DNA of 21,871 nt, from contig CANHPJ010000003.1 in assembly GCA_947462515.1 (NCBI GenBank), positions 1 to 21,871 on the forward strand, written 5' to 3'. The stretch's first letter is position 1. Each line of letters begins with the position of its first letter. Origin of the DNA: Bacteroidota bacterium. Its GTDB lineage: Bacteria > Bacteroidota > Bacteroidia > JACCXN01. Below, piece by piece: positions 8,724 to 15,340 of the stretch. The translations under genes and the position numbers were made by a program. Below the pieces are notes generated by a model, which was given only the letters and a program-made list of their open reading frames with translations, did no database searches and was not told where the DNA came from.

Positions 8724-9164
8724 AATGTAAATCCTTTTAAAAAACTTAAGCTGTTAATTATTCTTTTCTGAAAACATTAAATCTTTATCAAAAAAATCAC
8801 CTTTTAAAATTGTGTGTAAACTACAAAATAATAACTCCTTAGTGTAATTTATTCTTCAATTTTTGATGTGAGAGGAAAAATTATCATCCAAAAAACTTAT
8901 GCTTTCAATTTAATCCACTAAAAAAACTTGAAAAACAAGTAATTACACATTTATAAACTCTAAACTTTTTTTGGAATAAAAATAGACTGTTAAACTTATA
9001 TTACTTGTAATTTTTATATACACTAATTTAAATACATATTAAAAACAAAAACTAATAAACAGAAGATTAAATTTTAAAACATAAATAAAATTAATAAAAC
9101 TCAAAAAGATATTTAAAGACATAACAAATCAATTTTTCAATTAAAACTCTTAATAATTAAAATC
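8724..9164. other. AT-rich intergenic region, 441 bases
   Basis: It separates the divergent lipoprotein and SDR genes and should contain both promoters, but no perfect TAnnTTTG box appears near either start codon. The only structures seen are a small hairpin ACTTG-AAAAA-CAAGT at 8926-8940 and an inverted pair ATTAC/GTAAT near 9000-9011. Both could be chance at this base composition. I see no credible ORF or RNA gene. Confidence 0.5.
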
Positions 9165-10079
9165 ATGAAAGAAACTTATGTGATATGCGGAGCAAGTGGA
9201 AATACCGGAAGTTATATTGCTAAAAAACTTATTGAAAAAAATCAAAAAGTTAGATTAATTGGTCGAAGTAAAGAAAAACTTAAAAAACTGATCGACAAAG
9301 GTGCTGAAGCTTTCATCGGTGATTTAAAAAATCCTGCCTTCACCCTTTCGGCATTTGAAGGCGCAACAACTGCATATATCTTAATACCGCCCAATAATTT
9401 AGCCTTGGATTTAAGAAAACATCAAAATGATATCATTAACCCTATTGTTGAAGCCATCAAAAAAACTAGTGTAAAAAACGTTGTTGCACTTAGCAGCCTT
9501 GGCGCTCAGCTCCCTTTAAATACAGGCTTTGTTTTGGGCCTACATGACTTGGAAGAAAAACTCAAAAACATCGATGACCTGAACCTGCTAATCCTTCGCT
9601 GTGGTTATATAATGGAAAATACTAGGACTCAAATTAATCTTATCGAAAACAGGGGCTTTGTCGGTTCTATTATACTTCCAGATACAAAACTCCCTTGCGT
9701 GGCATTAAAAGACATTGCCGACTTGGCTTTTAAACGCCTGTCAGCTTTAGATTTTACCAAATATGAAATCATGGAGGCCCTGGGACCCAAAGACATAACC
9801 TTCAATGACATGACAAAAACATTAGCCAAAACATTAAACATCAACGATTTAAAATTCAAACATTTAAGCATTGAAGAAGAAAAGGAGATTTTGAATAATT
9901 ATGGCTTATCAAACAACGTAGCTGAATCAATGATTGAATTTGAAGAAGCCATCAACAGTGGTCAGCTATTCGCTGGAGTTAATAGAAATCCTGAAAACAC
10001 TACATATACTACATTCGAGGAATTCGCTGAGCAAATGGTAAAACCTTTTAAAGAAACTCATGCTCACTATCAACATTAA
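9165..10079 (+). CDS. NmrA-like NAD(P)-binding SDR protein
   Basis: The 304-residue protein has an N-terminal Rossmann fold with the dinucleotide motif GASGNTG (G9, G12, G15), followed by the basic pair RLIGRS (about 36-41) that suggests NADP(H) preference. GDLKNP and AYILIPP match the layout of atypical short-chain dehydrogenases of the NmrA/HSCARG/quinone-reductase-like group. The classical YxxxK catalytic pair is not evident, as usual in this group, so it may be a reductase or a redox sensor. The C-terminal part (FEEFAEQMVKPF) is typical of NmrA-like proteins. It is transcribed alone and followed, 119 bases after its stop, by a strong hairpin. Substrate and partner are unknown. Confidence 0.88.
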   Translation: MKETYVICGASGNTGSYIAKKLIEKNQKVRLIGRSKEKLKKLIDKGAEAFIGDLKNPAFTLSAFEGATTAYILIPPNNLALDLRKHQNDIINPIVEAIKKTSVKNVVALSSLGAQLPLNTGFVLGLHDLEEKLKNIDDLNLLILRCGYIMENTRTQINLIENRGFVGSIILPDTKLPCVALKDIADLAFKRLSALDFTKYEIMEALGPKDITFNDMTKTLAKTLNINDLKFKHLSIEEEKEILNNYGLSNNVAESMIEFEEAINSGQLFAGVNRNPENTTYTTFEEFAEQMVKPFKETHAHYQH

Positions 10080-10198
10080 CTAATAGAATAATATAGTTTT
10101 AACAAGTTTTTTTAACCGTATGGAACACTTTTCTCTATCGTAATGATTACAAAAGCTTGTGATTTTTTTGTCAAAAAGAAGCAATTTAAAAATTAAGT

Positions 10199-10233
10199 AA
10201 AAGGTTAAAACTCGGAATGAGTTTTAACCTTTT
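10199..10233 (+). terminator. Terminator downstream of the SDR gene
   Basis: A perfect 15-base stem, AAAAGGTTAAAACTC (10199-10213) with GAGTTTTAACCTTTT (10219-10233), has the loop GGAAT and a further T after it. The stem is AT-rich but long, and its A/T ends make it usable in both directions. Confidence 0.8.
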
Positions 10234-10234
10234 T

Positions 10235-10389
10235 ACAAAGACATGAGGTTTAGATTAAACCAAATTAATTATATAAAAAAATAATTTTTACAAAGGCAAA
10301 AAATCAAATTCGAGATCAATCATAAATATCATCAGTGAAAAAATGATTACCGATTTGGAGTAGGATATATTCGATTGCAAGAAATTTTC
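10235..10389 (+). ncRNA. Possible small RNA between two terminators
   Basis: This ~155-base stretch lies between two strong hairpin terminators and holds no ORF longer than 13 codons. It contains a perfect small hairpin GGTTTA-GAT-TAAACC at 10247-10261 and ends in the second terminator. That is how an independent small transcript would look. No perfect promoter box was found inside; TAATTTTT at 10282-10289 is one mismatch from TAnnTTTG. The alternative is plain untranscribed spacer. Confidence 0.25.
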
Positions 10390-10437
10390 AAATCGAGCTG
10401 GAGCAAATAAATTTTGCCCTGCTCGATTTTATTTTTT
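10390..10437 (+). terminator. Strong orphan terminator
   Basis: The arms AAATCGAGC (10390-10398) and GCTCGATTT (10421-10429) pair. Inside, GG(A)GCAAA and TTTGCCC can pair with one bulged A. The tail TTTTATTTTTTTG follows on the plus strand, so the direction is plus. No gene ends just before it; the nearest, the SDR gene, already has its own terminator about 160 bases upstream. Confidence 0.8.
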
Positions 10438-10707
10438 TGTGAATTATCATCCGCCAAAATCTTGCATCAAAATAAAACTAATCAATGCTAAATTAACACG
10501 CTATATCTTAGAGATTCAACTTAAAAAATTGTACAATTATCTTTAAAAGAAAAAAAGAAAATAGGTTTTAAATTAATTTCCGAAAAGTTTAGCTGAAATA
10601 ATAATTCTAGATTTAATTACTCAAACTTAATTTGTTATCGAATAGCTTCCAAAACCTTCGTGATTTTGTTTTATTTACATTATATTAACTGCTTAATTAA
10701 TGTTTTC

Positions 10708-11160
10708 ATGGAAGGTTTATTTGAATTTGGATATTTAGGGCTTTTACTGGGCAGCTTTCTTGCTGCTACTATTCTCCCCTTTAGTTCGGAAGCATTATTG
10801 GTTTTGATGATATCATGCGGAAGATTTAATCTTTTAAATATTATTTTAACTGCCTCTGTCGGTAACTGGATGGGCGGCATGACTTGCTATTATCTTGGTT
10901 ATCTCGGAAACTGGAAGTTAGTTGAGAAATATCTAAAAATAAAAGAAGACAAGATCTTAAAATTTAAATTTTGGCTAGACAAATATGGAAGTATGATGGC
11001 CTGGCTCTGTTGGCTGCCGATTATCGGTGACCCTCTTGCACTTGCTCTTGGTTTCATAAGGAGTAACGTATACCTCGTTTCCATATATATGTTCCTTGGA
11101 AAATTAATGAGATATATAGTAATAGCTTATTTCACCCACCTTGGGATTTCTAATACATAA
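10708..11160 (+). CDS. YqaA-like membrane protein (DedA/SNARE-associated superfamily)
   Basis: From ATG 10708 this is a 150-residue integral membrane protein with three to four hydrophobic segments. The conserved YqaA-type sequence is clear: LGSFLAATILPFSSEALLV, then the SVGNWMGGMTCYYLGYLG block, and a C-terminal LCWLPIIGDPLALALGFIR with a following GKLMRY. Proteins of this superfamily reside in the inner membrane, and some DedA members flip lipids; the role of YqaA itself is not established. A longer reading from GTG 10660 adds 16 residues that do not match the family, and a promoter-like TGATTTTG overlaps that GTG, so I prefer the ATG. The gene appears single. Confidence 0.88.
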   Translation: MEGLFEFGYLGLLLGSFLAATILPFSSEALLVLMISCGRFNLLNIILTASVGNWMGGMTCYYLGYLGNWKLVEKYLKIKEDKILKFKFWLDKYGSMMAWLCWLPIIGDPLALALGFIRSNVYLVSIYMFLGKLMRYIVIAYFTHLGISNT

Positions 11161-11273
11161 AAAATTAAATTTTAGCCAAAAAAATCCATCTCTTAAATCA
11201 CAGCTAAATGGAGCAAGGTCTAAATTGAAAAACTAAAAATTGAACTATTATTATCATTTTTTGTTTTATTTGA

Positions 11274-11281
11274 TAACTTTG
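11274..11281 (+). promoter_or_regulatory. -7 promoter box for the SiaC-like gene
   Basis: TAACTTTG is a perfect TAnnTTTG match, 34 bases before ATG 11315. It lies inside the upstream extension of the reading frame from TTG 11240, which argues that the extension is untranslated. Confidence 0.55.
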
Positions 11282-11314
11282 GCAGTCGAAAATTTATTTT
11301 ACAACCTGTCAACT

Positions 11315-11737
11315 ATGCAAAACCTTATTATTGAAGCTTCTAATACCAGTCCACATATTATTTTTGACAAACAAAACAATAAGTTTAAAATTGAAGGCAA
11401 AAGTGTTGTAGAAGAAAGCAACCAGTTTTTTGAACCAGTGATTAAATGGCTTGAAAACTATTGCCTATCACCTAATTTGGTTACTCATTTCGAGTTCAAC
11501 ATGGATTATTTCAATATCTCTTCTTCAAAAAACATTCTTGCGATTCTTTATAAATTAAATGATTTAAAAAAATCAGGTAATGAAGTAAAGATAACCTGGT
11601 ATTATGGTGATGATGAAATGTATGAATTCGGAGAAGACTTTGCTTTTTTAGTGAAAATACCCTTTCATTTCATGGAAGACTCAAATAAAAAAAATACCGT
11701 TTCGGTATTCGCCAACAACGACTATAAGTCAAAATAA
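11315..11737 (+). CDS. SiaC-like protein (DUF1987)
   Basis: From ATG 11315 the product has 140 residues and aligns end to end with the DUF1987/SiaC family. The markers are KFKIEGKSVVEESNQFFEPVIKWLENY (residues 24-50 in part), FEFNMDYFNISSSK (59-72), and ITWYYGDDEMYEFGEDFA with a final PFHF. In Pseudomonas aeruginosa, SiaC is a small regulatory protein phosphorylated by the kinase SiaB and dephosphorylated by SiaA, linking carbon supply to c-di-GMP and biofilm. Here the residue aligned with the phosphorylated Thr68 is Ile68, and Ser69 and Ser70 follow. No SiaA or SiaB gene is beside it. The GDPD gene begins 73 bases later on the same strand and may be cotranscribed. The longer frame from TTG 11240 is unlikely, because the promoter box lies within it. 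Confidence 0.85.
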   Translation: MQNLIIEASNTSPHIIFDKQNNKFKIEGKSVVEESNQFFEPVIKWLENYCLSPNLVTHFEFNMDYFNISSSKNILAILYKLNDLKKSGNEVKITWYYGDDEMYEFGEDFAFLVKIPFHFMEDSNKKNTVSVFANNDYKSK

Positions 11738-11810
11738 ATAGCTCTACACTCCACATTAACTATATTATAGTTTAAAACATTTTTTAGACCATTAGATTAT
11801 TCAGATAAAC

Positions 11811-12581
11811 ATGGCCTCCTCAACAAAAAAAATTGCGGTAATAGCTCATAGAGGAGCCTCTGGAAACGCCCCTGAAAACACGATTTCATCTATTAAACTT
11901 GCTTTAGAAATGCATGTTGATATGATTGAAATCGATGTACATCTATCTAAGGATTCTGTACCCGTTGTAATTCATGATGAAACGCTCAGTAGAACCACAA
12001 ACGGAAATGGCAATGTTAAAGACTACTCCATTAAAGAATTAAAAAAACTTGACGCAGGAAAATGGTTTTCAGAAAAATACATCAATGAACAAATCCCAAC
12101 ATTGGAGGAAGTTTTAGAACAAACAAAAGGTAAATGCATCCTTTTAATCGAAATAAAAAATGGTTCCTCCATTTATCCAAATATTGAAAAAATAATTTTG
12201 AACATCATCAAAGATAAAAATGCTGAAAATGACTGTATTATTCAATCTTTTGATGATGAAGTTATTCTGAATCTTGAAAATCAGAATTGTTCTGTTCAAC
12301 TTCAAAAATTAGTTACAGGAAACATCAGATTTCTTCCTTTCCATCTGGTAGACTCCAAAATAAAATTTGGATCTATTTATAGATATAAAAACGTATCGGC
12401 CATTAATTTAAACTTTAAATACGTGAATAAAGTTGTTGTAAATAAAATTCATGCTGCCGGCCAAAAAACTTTTTGCTGGACGGTAAATAAAAATAAAGAT
12501 ATGATTCGATTGATTGATTGTGGCGTTGATGGTATAATTACAAACTATCCTGAAAAACTAATTGAAATTCTTAAAAAATGA
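11811..12581 (+). CDS. Glycerophosphodiester phosphodiesterase
   Basis: The 256-residue enzyme hydrolyses glycerophosphodiesters to glycerol-3-phosphate and an alcohol, recycling phospholipid head groups. The GDPD motifs are complete: IAHRGASGNAPENT with H13 and R14, the metal ligands E40 and D42 in MIEIDVHLSKD, and the second catalytic histidine H55 in VVIHDETLSRTTNG. Later blocks are IPTLEEVLE, LLIEIKNG and, at the C-terminus, FCWTVNKNKDMIRLIDCGVDGIITNYPE. There is no signal peptide, so it is probably cytoplasmic, like UgpQ. The stop codon overlaps the next start as ATGA, indicating translational coupling to the 79-residue protein. Confidence 0.94.
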   Translation: MASSTKKIAVIAHRGASGNAPENTISSIKLALEMHVDMIEIDVHLSKDSVPVVIHDETLSRTTNGNGNVKDYSIKELKKLDAGKWFSEKYINEQIPTLEEVLEQTKGKCILLIEIKNGSSIYPNIEKIILNIIKDKNAENDCIIQSFDDEVILNLENQNCSVQLQKLVTGNIRFLPFHLVDSKIKFGSIYRYKNVSAINLNFKYVNKVVVNKIHAAGQKTFCWTVNKNKDMIRLIDCGVDGIITNYPEKLIEILKK

Positions 12582-12817
12582 GAATAATAGCAGAAATACC
12601 TCATAGTCAATTTAAAATTTCTGTCTTCTCTTGGAATTCTAAATACATCATAAAGATCGAATTAGGAAACTTTGAACAAGCTTTTAAATTAAGAGAAGAC
12701 GAAGTAAGTGGTCTCGAAGACATAAAAAAACTATTAACAGATTCGTTTTTAGAAAAATCTCTCAAAAATTTTATTGAAATGCGATCCGCATTCTCCGAAT
12801 CATTATCAAAATTATAA
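12578..12817 (+). CDS. Conserved-looking small protein coupled to GDPD
   Basis: This 79-residue soluble protein starts at an ATG that overlaps the GDPD stop (ATGA). The sequence begins MRIIAEIPHSQFKISVFSWN, then KYIIKIELGNFEQAFKLRE, and ends in a helical acidic/basic tail. Its pattern of alternating strands followed by helices suggests a small folded domain. I recall similar uncharacterised proteins of this size in other Bacteroidota but cannot name a family. The tight coupling suggests the two products are needed together. No catalytic motif is visible. Confidence 0.75.
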   Translation: MRIIAEIPHSQFKISVFSWNSKYIIKIELGNFEQAFKLREDEVSGLEDIKKLLTDSFLEKSLKNFIEMRSAFSESLSKL

Positions 12818-12860
12818 ACTCCCAAACATACTTTTTTTAGCTCCTATTCATATCCTGAAT

Positions 12861-12891
12861 TTAGTTTAACTTATTCTTTCTATTATCTTTG
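12861..12891 (+). promoter_or_regulatory. Promoter for the OmpH-like gene
   Basis: TATCTTTG at 12884-12891 is a perfect -7 box, 34 bases before the ATG at 12925. A weak -33 element, TTAG at 12861-12864, lies 19 bases upstream of it. Confidence 0.5.
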
Positions 12892-12924
12892 CTCATTAAT
12901 TAAAAACAATCAACAAATAATAAA

Positions 12925-13527
12925 ATGAAAAACATTTCTCTGATATTAAATTTTATTTTGATAATTGCCGTAGGAATACTTTTTTACCTTCATTTTTCTT
13001 CTAATAAACAAACAAAAACTGACTCTTTACCACTAATAACAAAAGTATCACCAACAGGGATATATTATGTAAATACTGACTCACTATGGAAAAAATATGA
13101 ATTTGTTAAACGCTCTGAAGAAGAACTAATAAAAGAAAAAACTATCCTAGAGGGTCAATTTAAACTAAAATATCAGGCACTTGAAAAGGAAGCCATAGGT
13201 CTTCAAGAATTAATAAGCAAAGGAATACTGACAGAAGAAAATGCTCAAAAAAAACAGGCTGAATTCATGCAAAAAGAACAGAAGTTAATGGAATATAAGG
13301 AAGAGTTAGCCACCAAATTGATGGAGAAAGAAAGCAAAATGAACGAGAAAATCCAGAAAGAAATCTATGATTTTCTTAAACAGAAAGCAAAAAACAATAA
13401 AATCGAATATATTTTTGGCTATACAAAAGGAGGCTCTTTACTCTATGGAAATGACAGCCTCGAAATCACCAACGAAATCATAGATGAGTTAAATAAAAAA
13501 GATGCTGAAAAACAAATCGAGAAATAA
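12925..13527 (+). CDS. OmpH/Skp-like periplasmic chaperone family protein
   Basis: The protein has 200 residues. Residues 5-24 are a hydrophobic segment without a clear cleavage site, so it is probably an uncleaved inner-membrane anchor with the rest in the periplasm. A short beta segment (GIYYVNTDSLWKKYEFVK) precedes a long charged coiled coil (about 65-155, rich in E, K, Q and A). The chain closes with KNNKIEYIFGYTKGGSLLYGNDSLEIT, which fits the strand part of the Skp body. Skp proteins form trimers that hold unfolded outer-membrane proteins. Whether this anchored version is a true chaperone is inference. It has its own promoter. Confidence 0.83.
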   Translation: MKNISLILNFILIIAVGILFYLHFSSNKQTKTDSLPLITKVSPTGIYYVNTDSLWKKYEFVKRSEEELIKEKTILEGQFKLKYQALEKEAIGLQELISKGILTEENAQKKQAEFMQKEQKLMEYKEELATKLMEKESKMNEKIQKEIYDFLKQKAKNNKIEYIFGYTKGGSLLYGNDSLEITNEIIDELNKKDAEKQIEK

Positions 13528-13581
13528 TTTGTTCTACCAAAATTTAATACCTAACGAATTTAATAACAAACAAATACATTA

Positions 13582-13740
13582 TTAAGGCTTTTTTTGATGT
13601 ATTCTTGAGTTATCAATGCTTTTCTTTATTAAATAACGAAATATTCTCAAAATAAAATAAATTGTTATCAGCCCAAAAAAACCTACAAAAGGGAAAAAAC
13701 CAAAATATGGGTTTTGAAATTCTAAATCATCATTAATCAT
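13582..13740 (-). CDS. Probable 52-residue single-pass membrane protein
   Basis: On the minus strand ATG 13740-13738 opens a 52-codon frame ending in TAA 13584-13582. The product starts MINDDLEFQNPYFGFFPFVG, continues with a strongly hydrophobic stretch (about residues 12-38, FFGLITIYFILRIFRYL), and ends with a basic tail (KKSIDNSRIHQKKP). That charge pattern, acidic N-terminus and basic C-terminus, fits a single membrane helix with the tail in the cytoplasm. The start overlaps the stop of an upstream open frame as TGATG (see findings). I do not recognise a family. Short frames arise by chance in AT-rich DNA, but this composition is protein-like. Confidence 0.5.
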   Translation of the reverse strand: MINDDLEFQNPYFGFFPFVGFFGLITIYFILRIFRYLIKKSIDNSRIHQKKP

Positions 13741-13842
13741 CAGTGCGCATTTTTAATATCTTCCACCAAATTAATGCCAATCTGAAACAATAAAACGATT
13801 AATATATAGTATGCTTGATTACCGACAACAAACTGATTAAAT

Positions 13843-13850
13843 TAGCTTTG
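13843..13850 (+). promoter_or_regulatory. -7 promoter box for the secreted protein/kinase cluster
   Basis: TAGCTTTG is a perfect TAnnTTTG match, 24 bases before ATG 13874. A TTG at 13815-13817 is upstream but 25 bases away, longer than usual for a -33 element. Confidence 0.5.
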
Positions 13851-13873
13851 TAAAATAATTAAACAATAAGGGA

Positions 13874-14323
13874 ATGAAGGGTAATATTAAAATTTTCATC
13901 TTTTGTTTGATGGCTTTGATACCCGAAATGATTTTTTCACAAAATCAAAACCTATCTGGCATATTTAAAGCCGAGTCTACCGAATATGATTTAAACAGTC
14001 AAAAGACGAATCAAATAAATCATACGCTACTTTTAAATTCTGACAAGAGTTTTATTTACAAAAAGTCTCATCAAAATGAGTCTTGCAACTACAACTATAT
14101 AGGCAATTGGAACGCTTCAAAAAATGAATTGGTTTTAAACTTTTTAGCTGAAGAGTCGCTTGCACTCAAAATAGTTCATGAAGAAAATTCTCAATCAATT
14201 TTTCTTCGAACAGAAGATTTGTTGCTTTATCCGGTTAACAGCAATAAATTGGTTTTTCCTATTAACAAACTCGACCCAAATCAAAAAAAAATATATAAAG
14301 ATCCCCCCTGCCCCAAATTTTAA
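13874..14323 (+). CDS. Secreted protein of unknown function
   Basis: The 149-residue product begins with a signal peptide (MKGNIKIFIFCLMALIPEMIFSQ), likely cleaved near residue 22. The mature part has alternating strand-like blocks (LSGIFKAES, HTLLLNSDKSFIYK, YIGNWNASKNELVLNF). These resemble the small beta-barrel, lipocalin-like proteins whose strands pair across 'G.W' turns. No catalytic motif is seen and I do not assign a family. A run of nine A lies near the 3' end (14283-14291), and the last residues (DPPCPKF) carry one cysteine. It is followed 32 bases later by the histidine kinase gene and probably shares its transcript, so it may be part of the same sensing unit, but that is inference. 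Confidence 0.7.
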   Translation: MKGNIKIFIFCLMALIPEMIFSQNQNLSGIFKAESTEYDLNSQKTNQINHTLLLNSDKSFIYKKSHQNESCNYNYIGNWNASKNELVLNFLAEESLALKIVHEENSQSIFLRTEDLLLYPVNSNKLVFPINKLDPNQKKIYKDPPCPKF

Positions 14324-14355
14324 CCAAACAATAAAAGATAGCATCCAATTTTCAA

Positions 14356-15321
14356 ATGAATAAAAAATCCAACCCTCTGCTTATTTTTTATATCCTAACG
14401 ATTTATATTGTGCTTCAGTTTGCTTGGTGGACTTATATGCTTTCCAATTTAAATGACGAGGTATACGCCAAAAAAACAGAATTAGTGTTTTCTTCTCAAA
14501 AAACAATTCTGGAAAAAAATGATCTAATTGATGAATTAGAAAAAAAATTGATCAAAAAAAAATTGATGATAATTGGTGAAGGAAGTGTCTTTATTTTATT
14601 GCTATTGGCTGGGATTTATAAAACCAGGAAATCTTTCTTTAAAGAATTGAAACTTGCTGAACAGCAGAAAAACTTTTTACTCTCAATAACTCATGAATTA
14701 AAATCTCCGGTAGCTTCTGTAAAACTATATTTACAAACATTGCTAAAAAGAGACCTGGAAAAACAAAAGATAGAACAGATACTCATTAATTCCATTAAAG
14801 AAACAGAAAGACTTAATAATTTAATCGATAATTTATTAGTTGCATCAAAAATTGAAAGTGAACTATACCCAATTTTCCTTGAAAAGACACTAATTAGACT
14901 TTTTATAGAAAAAACGGTGATAAATTTGAAAACAATTTATCAAGATAAATATGAAATTGTAATAAACATTAATCCTGAATTATCTTTAGATATTGACAAA
15001 CAAGCTTTTTCTTCCATAATTTTAAATCTTCTTGAAAATGCCATTAAATATTCTCCCATTAATACAACAATTTCAATTGAAAGCCACCAGGAAAATGGGA
15101 GATCTATTCTACGAATTATTGATCAGGGAATTGGAATCCCCGATCATGAAAAAAAACTAATTTTCAATCGTTTCTACAGAATTGGCAGCGAAGAAACCCG
15201 GTCTGCAAAAGGAACCGGACTGGGACTTTTTATAGTCAAACATCTCATTGAAAAGCAAAAAGGTGAAATTGCAATATATGATAACACCCCCAAAGGGAGT
15301 ATCTTTGAAATTATTTTTTAA
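14356..15321 (+). CDS. Membrane sensor histidine kinase without adjacent regulator
   Basis: The 321-residue protein has two membrane segments (about 8-28 and 71-87) flanking a short, probably periplasmic helix of ~40 residues. It has no HAMP or PAS domain. The HisKA domain carries the phospho-acceptor H113 in SITHELKSPVAS. The HATPase_c domain has the N box LLENAIKYSP (N228), G1 box DQGIGIP (D256), F box NRFYRI, and G2 box GTGLGLFIV (286-294). All boxes are intact, so it should be active. The ligand is unknown; the loop is too small for a classical binding domain. No response regulator is within the window. Codons near 62-69 contain runs of eight and nine A. gpmI begins 19 bases after the stop. 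Confidence 0.92.
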   Translation: MNKKSNPLLIFYILTIYIVLQFAWWTYMLSNLNDEVYAKKTELVFSSQKTILEKNDLIDELEKKLIKKKLMIIGEGSVFILLLLAGIYKTRKSFFKELKLAEQQKNFLLSITHELKSPVASVKLYLQTLLKRDLEKQKIEQILINSIKETERLNNLIDNLLVASKIESELYPIFLEKTLIRLFIEKTVINLKTIYQDKYEIVININPELSLDIDKQAFSSIILNLLENAIKYSPINTTISIESHQENGRSILRIIDQGIGIPDHEKKLIFNRFYRIGSEETRSAKGTGLGLFIVKHLIEKQKGEIAIYDNTPKGSIFEIIF

Positions 15322-15340
15322 TACATAATTCTTAATTTTT

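Noticed and set aside
8926..9011. Small inverted repeats upstream of the SDR gene as an operator
   Set aside because: Five-base arms in very AT-rich DNA are expected by chance and no regulator gene is adjacent.
9039..9122. 27-codon minus-strand frame (MSLNIFLSFINF...)
   Set aside because: It is low-complexity Phe/Leu/Asn sequence expected from AT-rich spacer; no promoter or family resemblance.
10660..10707. GTG start for the YqaA-like protein
   Set aside because: The extra 16 residues do not match the family and overlap a promoter-like sequence; ATG 10708 fits better.
11240..11314. TTG start for the SiaC-like protein
   Set aside because: The added 25 residues contain the perfect -7 box in their coding sequence, and the family begins at MQNLIIEAS.
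8490..13560. Shared 11-base string CTAACGAATTT near 8492 and 13552
   Set aside because: Only two copies, both in AT-rich gene-end regions, with no longer shared context; likely coincidence or a minor motif.
14178..14363. Second plus-strand frame overlapping the secreted protein and kinase start
   Set aside because: It is out of frame with the signal-peptide protein. The A9 run at 14283-14291 could join them by slippage, but the result would not look like a sensible domain.
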